Shown here: in pieces, positions 1 through 5,379 of the stretch
How the letters are laid out: each line of letters begins with the position of its first letter
How positions within the stretch are numbered: position 1 is the stretch's first letter
Program-made: the position numbers and the translations under genes
Notes under the pieces: model-generated
Seen by the model: the letters and a program-made list of their open reading frames with translations, nothing else
The model's database searches: none
Told to the model about the DNA's origin: nothing
NCBI GenBank assembly: GCA_944363755.1
Contig: CALVVC010000061.1
Span: 1 to 6,252, forward strand
Reading direction: 5' to 3'
DNA: 6,252 nt
Source of the DNA: an uncultured Bacilli bacterium
Lineage (GTDB): Bacteria > Bacillota_I > Bacilli_A > RF39 > UBA660

Positions 1-21
1 ATTAAATTCGTCTTTTAACAT
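1..21 (-). CDS. Possible start of a further gene, cut by the window edge
   Basis: An ATG at 19-21 opens a frame reading MLKDEFN before the window ends. It lies 5 nt after the stop codon of the membrane-anchored gene at 27-416. A small gap of this kind is typical of the co-directional genes here. The ribosome binding site is weak: there is only a GTGA just upstream, and a better AAAGGA is too far away. With seven codons nothing can be said about the product, and the call rests on position alone. Confidence 0.3.
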
Positions 22-26
22 TCATT

Positions 27-416
27 TCACTTATAATCTTTATATCCTTTTGTTTTATACTCATTACATTTTATATAAATCTTATAATCTATACCACAAT
101 CTTCTGTTGCAAATGTTTTAGCATAACCATCACAATAAGATTTTCCTGAAGTATCTAACATATCTTCTTTTTTTAAATAACCATTATTAATTAAGTGATC
201 AGCAGTTATAGTCATTTCTTTAGTAATATTCTCTTCGCAGTGCTTTTTACTATTACCAGTAGCATCCAAATTCCATATTACAGCTTCTTCAAATGCATCT
301 TTTATTTCATTATATCTTTCTTTTTCTTTAGCATTATTAAAGTTAAATGTCATATAAATACTTAATAATATAATAACAGTTACAATAAATATAATAATTA
401 ATAAATTCTTCTTCAT
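27..416 (-). CDS. Membrane-anchored, four-cysteine extracytoplasmic protein (pilin-like gut Bacillota family)
   Basis: This 129-aa protein has a two-lysine N-terminus, one hydrophobic helix at about residues 4-23 and a polar domain after it, so it is probably anchored in the membrane with residues 25-129 outside. The outer domain has four cysteines (C60, C95, C107, C117) that could form two disulfides. It also has the pattern AVIWNLDAT...C...LINNGYLKKEDMLDT.GKSYC. From memory, this pattern recurs in pilin-like or pseudopilin-like proteins of uncultured gut Bacillota. The canonical prepilin peptidase site with a Glu at +5 is absent, so processing as a true pilin is not supported. ATG is at 414-416 and a GAGAGGTG ribosome binding site (420-427) lies 3 nt upstream. 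It follows the YjbR-PUA gene by 28 nt and is probably co-transcribed with it. Function is unknown. Confidence 0.8.
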   Translation of the reverse strand: MKKNLLIIIFIVTVIILLSIYMTFNFNNAKEKERYNEIKDAFEEAVIWNLDATGNSKKHCEENITKEMTITADHLINNGYLKKEDMLDTSGKSYCDGYAKTFATEDCGIDYKIYIKCNEYKTKGYKDYK

Positions 417-444
417 AACACACCTCTCATATTTATATAACTTA

Positions 445-1431
445 CTAATCCTTATTTAATTCTTCACTTAATTTACTAGTAATACCTCTTGGACTTCTAA
501 CAGATTTAACACCACAGCTTTTTAATCTTGCAAAAGTAAAGTCATTATCACTATATCTTTTTAATAGTTTTAGCATCATAAAATCTTCATCTAAAGAAAT
601 AACAACACACTTAAACATAATATAAGCATAAGGCTCTGTAATATAGATATAAACAATATCATTAATCATAAAGTTATGAGACTTTCGCCAAGTAATAGTA
701 TCTGTATTATTAAAAGCATTAACAATATCATAATACTTGGGATTAGCAGGAATAATCCATTCTTTTTTTCTATTAGATAGATCATAACTAATATCTATAA
801 GATTCATAATTTCTTTATTAGATAAAGTATTATCTAAAATTATACTAACCCAGCTTTTCTTACTCATATGATAAGCAGGATATATTCCCTCTTTCTTTAA
901 ATAAGTATCGACTAAATCATCTAACTTTACATTTAATACCTCTACTTCTCCACTCATCTTAAAATCAAGTTTATTTCTATCTATATTCATAATAATAGCA
1001 AACCACTTATTACTACTTTCATTTCTAAAGATTCCATAATTAGGATTAGATTCCCATAAAAACTCTGGCAAGACATTATATTTTTCTTTAATTAAATTAC
1101 TAACTTCATTAGACTGTTTATAAATAAAATATTCTTCAGTATAACAATTATTGGCGATAGATTCTAGTACTTTAATATACTCATCTTTTACTCTATTAAC
1201 AAAATCACCTTTAACATTTTCAAGGCGAAAATTAGTATATTCATAATCTCCATCTAAGTCATATACCCTACCTATAACATTACCTTTACTATCAATAGTA
1301 ATATCAACTCTAAAAGTATCATCCATAATTAATTTAGAGTATTTATAAATATTATTTTCTAATTTAAAACCATAAGGAATTAATTTATCTTTATTTAGTT
1401 TTCTCTTTTTAAAAACTTCATCTTCTAACAC
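445..1431 (-). CDS. YjbR/MmcQ-family protein fused to a C-terminal PUA/EVE-like domain
   Basis: This 328-aa protein has three parts. Residues 1-97 form an alpha/beta extension often seen in Bacillota YjbR proteins (VFKK..., YSK.IMD..FR.D, YTNFR, IANNC). Residues 105-220 match the YjbR/MmcQ (DUF419) fold, with NKWFAIIM at 141-148 and YPAYHMSKKSWVSIILD at 184-200. Residues 224-325 look like a PUA/EVE-type module (EWIIPANPKYYD, TWRK, LLKRY, and VRSPRGITSKLSEEL near the end). YjbR proteins have a CyaY-like or double-wing DNA-binding-like fold with no firmly established reaction. PUA/EVE modules often bind modified bases or RNA, so nucleic-acid binding is plausible but inferred. The start is GTG (1429-1431), supported by a strong AGGAGG at 1439-1444 spaced 7 nt. 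It has its own candidate promoter directly downstream of a terminator. Family identity is fairly sure; function is not. Confidence 0.88.
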   Translation of the reverse strand: MLEDEVFKKRKLNKDKLIPYGFKLENNIYKYSKLIMDDTFRVDITIDSKGNVIGRVYDLDGDYEYTNFRLENVKGDFVNRVKDEYIKVLESIANNCYTEEYFIYKQSNEVSNLIKEKYNVLPEFLWESNPNYGIFRNESSNKWFAIIMNIDRNKLDFKMSGEVEVLNVKLDDLVDTYLKKEGIYPAYHMSKKSWVSIILDNTLSNKEIMNLIDISYDLSNRKKEWIIPANPKYYDIVNAFNNTDTITWRKSHNFMINDIVYIYITEPYAYIMFKCVVISLDEDFMMLKLLKRYSDNDFTFARLKSCGVKSVRSPRGITSKLSEELNKD

Positions 1432-1453
1432 AATAGTTCCTCCTAATAAATTT

Positions 1454-1481
1454 ATTATATAACAAAAAAGTTCTAAGTAAA
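1454..1481 (-). promoter_or_regulatory. Candidate sigma-A promoter for the YjbR-PUA gene
   Basis: On the minus strand, TTTACT (1476-1481, four of six matches to TTGACA) is followed after 16 bp by a perfect TATAAT (1454-1459). The TATAAT lies 22 nt upstream of the GTG start, leaving a very short leader that contains the AGGAGG site. The -35 element lies inside the candidate terminator at 1464-1492. The -10 is convincing and the -35 only fair; AT-rich DNA yields such matches by chance. Confidence 0.42.
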
Positions 1482-1492
1482 ACCTAGACCTT
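1464..1492 (-). terminator. Probable intrinsic terminator ending the enzyme operon
   Basis: Read on the minus strand, AAGGTCTAGG and CTTAGAACTT can pair around a TTTTA loop. The 10-bp stem has one mismatch and one G-T wobble. It is followed directly by a further run of T, giving six consecutive T in all. The stem is AT-rich but typical for a low-GC genome. It covers the stop codon of the short frame at 1484-1627 and precedes the next gene's -10 box, so it separates the operon at 4141-1484 from the YjbR-PUA gene. Confidence 0.55.
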
Positions 1493-1627
1493 TATTAACT
1501 TATCTATAAATTCATTACAATCTTCCTTTATAAGAATGGATTTATCTTCTATTTCAAAAGCTGTATCAGAATATCTATCATTTACTCTTAATACATCTCT
1601 TGCTAAAATTAAAAAATAGAAAATCAA
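1484..1627 (-). pseudogene. Short coding-like remnant (or unannotated small gene) after the ABM gene
   Basis: Between the ABM gene stop and the terminator, one minus-strand frame stays open for about 47 codons from a TTG at 1625-1627 to a TAG at 1484-1486. Its composition is protein-like: after a hydrophobic beginning (IFYFLILA) it reads RDVLRVNDRYSDTAFEIED and then a charged stretch ending in EFIDKLIKV. This differs from the low-complexity K/N/I strings that random AT-rich DNA gives. No ribosome binding site precedes the TTG, and no ATG or GTG is present in the open frame. The likeliest reading is the 3' end of a decayed gene whose front part was lost. A real small gene with TTG start, coupled to the ABM gene (4 nt away), cannot be excluded. 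I do not recognise the family. Confidence 0.4.
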
Positions 1628-1631
1628 GAAA

Positions 1632-1934
1632 CTATTTATGTTTATTTTTTTCTACAAACTGTTCTACTCTCATATGAAGATTATATTTATTTCTAAGCTT
1701 AGCAATTTCACTCATCATTTCTGTTTTATGATGTTTTTCTATTGCATCTTCATTTTTCCATCTATCTATTAATAGAACAGTTTCTTCATCATCCATTGGA
1801 AAGAAATACTCATACTTTAAATTACCTTCTTCATTTCTTATTCTCTCTACAAGACCACTTTCTACCATTTCTTTAGCAAAAGCTCTTGCACTACCATTTT
1901 TACCTGTATAATATATATTTATTGTTAAACACAT
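1632..1934 (-). CDS. ABM-fold putative quinol monooxygenase (YgiN-like)
   Basis: This 100-aa protein has the usual length and pattern of the antibiotic biosynthesis monooxygenase (ABM) superfamily, a dimeric ferredoxin-like alpha/beta barrel. Residues 3-9 form the first strand. They are followed by a helix (ARAFAKEMVESGLVERIRNE), then GNLKYEYFFP at 37-46, VLLIDRWKNEDAIEKHHKT at 53-71, and a last helix and strand. The EYFFP...LLIDRW..EDAI.KHH signature is characteristic of YgiN-type proteins. Members act on quinols or polyketide-like aromatics without cofactor or bind haem, but the substrate here cannot be read from sequence. The ATG at 1932-1934 is 2 nt downstream of the previous gene's stop, and its AAAGGAGAA site (1941-1949) lies in that gene's final codons, so translation is probably coupled. 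It is the last intact gene of the operon. Confidence 0.85.
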   Translation of the reverse strand: MCLTINIYYTGKNGSARAFAKEMVESGLVERIRNEEGNLKYEYFFPMDDEETVLLIDRWKNEDAIEKHHKTEMMSEIAKLRNKYNLHMRVEQFVEKNKHK

Positions 1935-1936
1935 TA

Positions 1937-2590
1937 TTATTTCTCCTTTAGTTCATTAATATCTATAGTTAATATATTATCTTTATCACCATCTAATATA
2001 CAAACCAATTTATTATCTTTCCAACATTTAAAATCAATATCACAACCTAATTCATAATACTTTGAAGGTAGATTAAGCCAATTACTAGAATCTAGTATTT
2101 CCATAGGTTTAGTAAAATCTAAAACAATTAATGAATATGGACTTGCAAAGTAACACCCACTAACTACTAATAAATTATTTTTCGGATTATAATTAACATC
2201 ACACCAAATAAAAGTTTCTTTATTATCTAAATAAGATTTACTTGGTATATAATTAATACACTCTAATGTCTTTAAATTTAAAACACTATAACCATACAAA
2301 TCTATAGAAAATAATAAATATTTATTACCATCAGAATGCTTTATAATAGTAGCATATCTTGATTTATCATAAATATTTTTCCATTCATAAATCATTTTTT
2401 TATCTTTATATAATCTACATACTTCTCCATCTTTACTACTATCTATATCTTTATAGTAATAATATTTTATAGAATAATTATCATCTAACTCTATTTCATT
2501 TGTTGGCCTTAATAAATCACATTTAGAATAAACTAATTTATCTAGCTCTTTAATTAACTGATTATATTCTTCACTACCATAATAATTCAT
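1937..2590 (-). CDS. Conserved hypothetical protein, beta-rich, possibly propeller-like
   Basis: I place the start at the ATG at 2588-2590, giving 217 aa. It sits 1 nt after the hydrolase stop, with a GAGG sequence 8 nt upstream. A longer frame beginning 17 codons earlier would overlap the hydrolase gene by 50 nt and is unlikely. After an N-terminal helix (residues 6-22) the protein is mostly short strands: IYEWKNIYDKSRYATIIKH at 68-86, YLLFSIDLYGYSVLNL at 91-106, TFIWCDVNYNPKNNLLVVSG at 126-145, then SPYSLIVLDFTKPMEI. Repeated strand-turn-strand units resemble a fragment of a beta-propeller. I recall similar uncharacterised proteins in Bacillota but know no function. There is no signal peptide or membrane segment, so it is cytosolic. 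Its context is mid-operon between a hydrolase and an ABM monooxygenase. Confidence 0.8.
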   Translation of the reverse strand: MNYYGSEEYNQLIKELDKLVYSKCDLLRPTNEIELDDNYSIKYYYYKDIDSSKDGEVCRLYKDKKMIYEWKNIYDKSRYATIIKHSDGNKYLLFSIDLYGYSVLNLKTLECINYIPSKSYLDNKETFIWCDVNYNPKNNLLVVSGCYFASPYSLIVLDFTKPMEILDSSNWLNLPSKYYELGCDIDFKCWKDNKLVCILDGDKDNILTIDINELKEK

Positions 2591-2591
2591 A

Positions 2592-3224
2592 TTAATTACC
2601 TCTATCTTTCCAAAAGTCATAAATGGTATTAGCAAGTTCATTAGGATTATCTACATTAACTTCATGAGAAGAATTATCTATAGTTTTAAAAGAGCTATTG
2701 TTAATAGATTTATTTAATAATTTTGCACTTTCCATATTTTGACTATCTTTAACACCACATAATATTAAAGTTTTACAAGTTACTTTATCTAAGTTAATTT
2801 CTATATCTAAATTACTCATAGAATTAACAAGAGAAATAAAATCTTTCTTCTCACACCCTATCTTCTCAAAAGTAGATCTAGGCATAATCTTGAATATTAG
2901 TCCTTGAACTTTAAAAAGAAACTTAGGTACTTTATAAGGTGTTCCAATTAATATAAGAGAATTTACTTTATCAGGATGCTCTTTTACATAATCAATTGCA
3001 AGTATTCCTCCAAGAGAAAGGCCACATAGATTTAATTTTTCATCAAAATTATTACAGTAGTTAGAAAACTTTTCATATAAAGTAGCATAATCTGATGTAA
3101 CATCTTTTAACATTGAATATAAACTAGGAATTTCTACCTTTATACTATTGCTCTTTAACTCTTCTTCTACTTTATTCCAACTTGTTTCATTTTGTCCTAA
3201 TCCGTGCACCAAAATATTTTTCAT
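2592..3224 (-). CDS. Alpha/beta hydrolase, intact Ser-Asp-His triad
   Basis: This 210-aa cytosolic protein has the core alpha/beta hydrolase layout. The first strand runs into the oxyanion-hole motif HGLGQ at residues 7-11. The nucleophile elbow is GLSLGG at 68-73 (Ser70), followed by a helix and SLILIGTPY at 89-97. The acidic residue lies in LILCGVKD (Asp160), and the histidine in NSSHEVN (His187). All three catalytic residues are present, so it should be an active esterase, lipase or related hydrolase. At 210 aa it is short, with a small cap between residues 97 and 145, which suggests a small substrate. The start is the ATG at 3222-3224 with only a weak GGTG site, 45 nt downstream of the preceding gene and with no terminator between. 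Its stop nearly touches the next start. The specific substrate is unknown. Confidence 0.9.
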   Translation of the reverse strand: MKNILVHGLGQNETSWNKVEEELKSNSIKVEIPSLYSMLKDVTSDYATLYEKFSNYCNNFDEKLNLCGLSLGGILAIDYVKEHPDKVNSLILIGTPYKVPKFLFKVQGLIFKIMPRSTFEKIGCEKKDFISLVNSMSNLDIEINLDKVTCKTLILCGVKDSQNMESAKLLNKSINNSSFKTIDNSSHEVNVDNPNELANTIYDFWKDRGN

Positions 3225-3269
3225 TACAGCACCACTTTCTTCACTTTTCTCTATATAAAAACTATTACA

Positions 3270-3575
3270 TTATTTCATTAAATCCGTATAATAAATAATC
3301 TCTTTATTTAAAGATTTAGCATATTCTATTTCACTTTTAGTACTATTACCAATATAGTCATCTACATTAACAACTAAAATAGCATTACTTAACTTTATTT
3401 TTTCTTTATGCATTTTGTCAATCATTAAAGCTTCTTCTTTGCTATAATCATTTTTACTAGATCTTGATAATTCATTAGGCATCAAGACACAATTACCTTC
3501 TAAAGTTAATTTCTCTGCAATATCAATCATCTCTTTTTTGAATTTATAACTACCACATACTGTTATTACTTTCAT
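3270..3575 (-). CDS. Nucleoside 2-deoxyribosyltransferase-like (DUF4406-like) protein
   Basis: This 101-aa protein is a single compact Rossmann-like domain. It has an N-terminal strand ending in CGSYKFKK (residues 7-14), a helix, VLMPNELSR at 30-38, a helix with MIDKMHKEKI, the strand AILVVNVDDYIGNST (65-79) and then KSEIEYAKSLNKEIIYY. The combination of VNVDDYIG, a Glu within SEIEYA (Glu82) and a following KEIIYY strand matches nucleoside 2-deoxyribosyltransferase-like and DUF4406 proteins, where that Glu is the nucleophile in active members. Family enzymes cleave or exchange bases on deoxynucleosides. Whether this short version is catalytic is inference. The ATG (3573-3575) is 2 nt after the XRE-TM gene stop. 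The nearest strong GGAGG is 15 nt away, so translation probably depends on coupling from the regulator gene. Confidence 0.72.
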   Translation of the reverse strand: MKVITVCGSYKFKKEMIDIAEKLTLEGNCVLMPNELSRSSKNDYSKEEALMIDKMHKEKIKLSNAILVVNVDDYIGNSTKSEIEYAKSLNKEIIYYTDLMK

Positions 3576-3577
3576 AT

Positions 3578-4141
3578 TTACTCACAACTACCTCCATTAT
3601 CTTCAAAATACTTTTCTATATTTTCTACACTATGTTCTACATTAGCATAATCTGTAATATCTTTTAAATATATCATCATATCTTTATTACACTCCATACA
3701 TTCAAAATAATTATCTTCTCCAATTGTAATCAAATAATTATTATCTCCAATAGAACAATTTAAATCAGCAGATATTATCTCTGTCGTTGTCCTTTGCTCA
3801 TTAGGAAAAACAGTAAATAAAATTAATGCAATGACAAAAAGTATTACATATATTATTGATAAGATCCCTATTACTTTTAAAATTTTAATTATAATACCTG
3901 CTAACTTTTCAGTATTACTAACTTTAGCTTCTAAAACATTTTTAATATCATTATCAGTTAATTCATCTAAACTAACATTAAATACTTTAGATAATTCTTT
4001 AGCTTGTTTAATATCAGGAGCTGTCTCACCTAACTCCCATTTAGATATTGTCTGTCTAGTAACTCCTATCTTTTCTGCTAAAGCTTCTTGAGAAAGATTA
4101 TTTTTCTTTCTTAATTCTAATATTTTATTTCCTATTTCCAT
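3578..4141 (-). CDS. Membrane-bound XRE regulator with an extracytoplasmic CxxC domain
   Basis: This 187-aa protein has an XRE/Cro-C1 helix-turn-helix at residues 5-60 (LSQEALAEKIGVTRQTISKWE, recognition helix about 28-36) and a short linker. A long hydrophobic segment at about 82-112 follows, and then an outside domain of about 75 residues. That domain holds C129, C148, C151 and C186, with C148-M-E-C151 forming a CxxC. This is the layout of a one-component membrane regulator: DNA binding inside, sensing outside. The cysteines suggest redox or metal sensing, or simply disulfide bonding; this is inference. The ATG (4139-4141) has GAGGTGA about 6 nt upstream. It heads the operon of NDT-like, hydrolase and ABM genes and probably controls it. 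Its DNA-binding domain closely resembles that of the regulator at 4242-4691. Confidence 0.87.
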   Translation of the reverse strand: MEIGNKILELRKKNNLSQEALAEKIGVTRQTISKWELGETAPDIKQAKELSKVFNVSLDELTDNDIKNVLEAKVSNTEKLAGIIIKILKVIGILSIIYVILFVIALILFTVFPNEQRTTTEIISADLNCSIGDNNYLITIGEDNYFECMECNKDMMIYLKDITDYANVEHSVENIEKYFEDNGGSCE

Positions 4142-4188
4142 ATTTTCTCACCTCAGTTAAAAGTATATAATCTTAAGAGTTTTTAATC

Positions 4189-4227
4189 TAGCAATATATA
4201 ATGGAAGTTATGCTAATTTTCTTAACA
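4189..4227 (-). promoter_or_regulatory. Upstream block with near-palindromic operator candidate and TTGCTA hexamer, XRE-TM gene
   Basis: On the minus strand, TGTTAAGAAAATTAGCA (4211-4227) forms an imperfect inverted repeat: TGTTAA and TTAGCA arms, one mismatch, 5-bp centre. Sixteen bp further on is TTGCTA (4189-4194), a -35-like hexamer, 47 nt before the ATG. Possible -10 boxes are ambiguous (TATATA or TATACT at long spacing). The same arrangement precedes the other XRE gene. The motif is a good candidate binding site for one or both regulators. Confidence 0.5.
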
Positions 4228-4241
4228 TTAAAATAATTAAT

Positions 4242-4691
4242 CTATTTTTTATCTTTCCACTCGTGATAAAGAATATCTTTTAAAACTAACATACTATCTT
4301 GTTCGTTATAACCATACTCACTAGATAAACTATCAAGCATCATTCTAATTCCTTTAGCATATTTAGATATATCTACCTCTTTTTGATATGTTACTAATAC
4401 TGGATATTTTTTACCCCAAGCACTTGTCCAATTAATTTTTGCTTCTTTCTCTTCATTAGTATTTTTAATTATTTCTTCTATTTCTTTTAAATCTACATCA
4501 AACTCTATTAACTCATCTAAAGATAGTTTATATAATTTTGAAAGTTTTTTTGCTTGATAAATATCTGGAATAGTTTCATTGGTTTCCCATTTTGAAATAG
4601 TTTGCCTACTAACACCTAATTTTTCTGCAACTACTTCTTGTGATAAGCCTGCCTTCTTTCTTGCCTCAAACAAATTATTTCCTAAACTCAC
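4242..4691 (-). CDS. XRE-family transcriptional regulator with conserved C-terminal domain
   Basis: I choose the GTG at 4689-4691, giving 149 aa. A GGAGG (4700-4704) lies exactly 8 nt upstream. A TTG five codons earlier falls within the ribosome binding site itself and is not credible. Residues 5-60 form an XRE helix-turn-helix (LSQEVVAEKLGVSRQTISKWE). A charged, probably coiled linker follows at 65-85. The C-terminal module at 85-149 (INWTSAWGKKYPVLVTYQKEVDISKYA..., MLVLKDILYHEWK) is one I remember from other Bacillota XRE regulators, with unknown ligand. There is no membrane segment, so it is cytosolic. Its recognition helix differs from that of the neighbour at 3578-4141 only at the first position (SRQTISKWE versus TRQTISKWE), so the two may compete for, or share, the operator motif found upstream of each. 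Its stop is 100 nt from the next start. Confidence 0.88.
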   Translation of the reverse strand: MSLGNNLFEARKKAGLSQEVVAEKLGVSRQTISKWETNETIPDIYQAKKLSKLYKLSLDELIEFDVDLKEIEEIIKNTNEEKEAKINWTSAWGKKYPVLVTYQKEVDISKYAKGIRMMLDSLSSEYGYNEQDSMLVLKDILYHEWKDKK

Positions 4692-4737
4692 TTTATCTAC
4701 CTCCAAATTAAGTGTACTATTTTAAACTAATTTTTTC

Positions 4738-4776
4738 TATCAACTATATTTTACATTTTTGCTAGTTTTCTTAACA
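4738..4776 (-). promoter_or_regulatory. Upstream block with near-palindromic operator candidate and TTGATA hexamer, cytosolic XRE gene
   Basis: On the minus strand, TGTTAAGAAAACTAGCA (4760-4776) differs at one base from the motif at 4211-4227. It too is followed after 16 bp by a -35-like hexamer, TTGATA (4738-4743), which is 46 nt before the GTG start. The intervening bases differ between the two copies, so the motif and spacing stand out. TACACT is the base-for-base counterpart of the other copy's TATACT, but neither is a clear -10 box. Confidence 0.5.
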
Positions 4777-4819
4777 CACCAAGCATATATACTAAAAAAT
4801 AAAGAAGTCTATATCAAAA

Positions 4820-5125
4820 TTAGAAAATTCCTTTATTATATTTAAATTGCCCATAAAGTAGAAAAACTAGACCAACGATAACTCCTACTAAAGTAATAAG
4901 CCATAGACTTTCAATATCAAAAATCATTTGTAAAATAGCAGTTATAATTAAACTAACTCCTATTATTATTGTTCCAAGTCCCATCGCTTCTCCATATTTC
5001 TTAGAATTTTCTTTTGTAATTTTTGTCCTATTATACCAATGAATAGAAGAAATATTACCTTTATAATTTAAAATTCCTAAAACTATAATACATATACCAA
5101 AAATTATCATAAATATATATTCCAT
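4820..5125 (-). CDS. Small three-helix membrane protein, possibly DUF3784-like
   Basis: The start is set at the ATG at 5123-5125 because AAGAGG (5132-5137) lies 6 nt upstream. A TTG further up is itself upstream of that site and would make it part of the coding region. The 101-aa product has three hydrophobic helices at about 3-20, 48-68 and 73-92. Between the first two is a polar loop, GNISSIHWYNRTKITKEN at 23-40, then KKYGEAMGLGTIIIG. The SIHWYNR.K.T.EN...YG..MG.GTIIIG pattern is one I associate with DUF3784-like small membrane proteins of Clostridia and Bacilli, which have no assigned function. It precedes the cytosolic XRE gene by 128 nt and no convincing terminator separates them. It may belong with the upstream membrane genes or be regulated by the XRE pair; neither is shown. 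Confidence 0.8.
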   Translation of the reverse strand: MEYIFMIIFGICIIVLGILNYKGNISSIHWYNRTKITKENSKKYGEAMGLGTIIIGVSLIITAILQMIFDIESLWLITLVGVIVGLVFLLYGQFKYNKGIF

Positions 5126-5197
5126 AATTAACCTCTTATTTTCCAATTACTACTAATAATTATTTATTAATTCAATAATACATTTTCTATTCGATAA

Positions 5198-5213
5198 ATT
5201 TTAATTTATATAA
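5198..5213 (-). other. AT-only palindrome between the 52-aa gene and the three-helix membrane gene
   Basis: ATAAATT-AA-AATTTAT is a perfect inverted repeat shortly after the 52-aa gene stop. The arms have no G or C and no clear T tract follows on the minus strand, so it is at best a weak terminator or a protein-binding site. The rest of 5126-5220 shows a ribosome binding site and no other feature I can support. Confidence 0.2.
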
Positions 5214-5220
5214 AGCTTTT

Positions 5221-5379
5221 TTAATCCTTTTTAAATACTAAAATTGCTTTTGCAGTTCCTGTAATTGACATAGTAACTAGTTCAAAACCAGCTTGTAACA
5301 TTTCATTAGCTTTTTCCTCTACTTTTTGTGCCATTTCATTAGCTTTTGGAGAATATTCTATAACAACTGTTTTATACAT
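5221..5379 (-). CDS. 52-aa small soluble protein, strand-helix-strand-strand
   Basis: A short frame encodes 52 aa: it begins MYKTVVIEYSPKANEMAQK, continues through a helix of the VEEKANEMLQAG type, then FELVTMSITGTAKAILVFKKD. The ATG (5377-5379) overlaps the stop of the upstream membrane gene in ATGTATAA, an 8-nt overlap. An AAAGGTGA site lies about 9 nt upstream inside that gene, so translation is probably coupled. The predicted order is strand (2-8), amphipathic helix (11-29), strand (31-38), strand (43-50). This and the length recall DUF4177-type small proteins, but that likeness is from memory. There is no membrane segment. The overlap, ribosome binding site and regular amphipathic pattern make it a real gene despite its size. 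Function is unknown; it may accompany the membrane protein encoded just upstream. Confidence 0.78.
   Translation of the reverse strand: MYKTVVIEYSPKANEMAQKVEEKANEMLQAGFELVTMSITGTAKAILVFKKD

Noticed and set aside
2591..2641. Seventeen-codon N-terminal extension of the 217-aa protein
   Set aside because: It would overlap the hydrolase gene by 50 nt, while the ATG at 2588-2590 has its own GAGG site and sits 1 nt after the hydrolase stop.
3831..4091. Plus-strand open frame of 86 codons
   Set aside because: It lies wholly within the XRE-TM gene on the opposite strand, lacks a ribosome binding site, and its sequence simply mirrors the AT-rich coding strand. It is a shadow.
4228..4241. Terminator between the two XRE genes
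   Set aside because: The short AT-rich sequence after the stop forms no stable stem followed by a T tract.
4692..4706. TTG start giving a 154-aa XRE protein
   Set aside because: The TTG overlaps the GGAGG that serves the GTG at 4689-4691; a start cannot plausibly lie within its own binding site.
5126..5146. TTG start giving a 108-aa membrane protein
   Set aside because: AAGAGG lies between this TTG and the ATG at 5123-5125 at ideal spacing for the ATG, and no site precedes the TTG.
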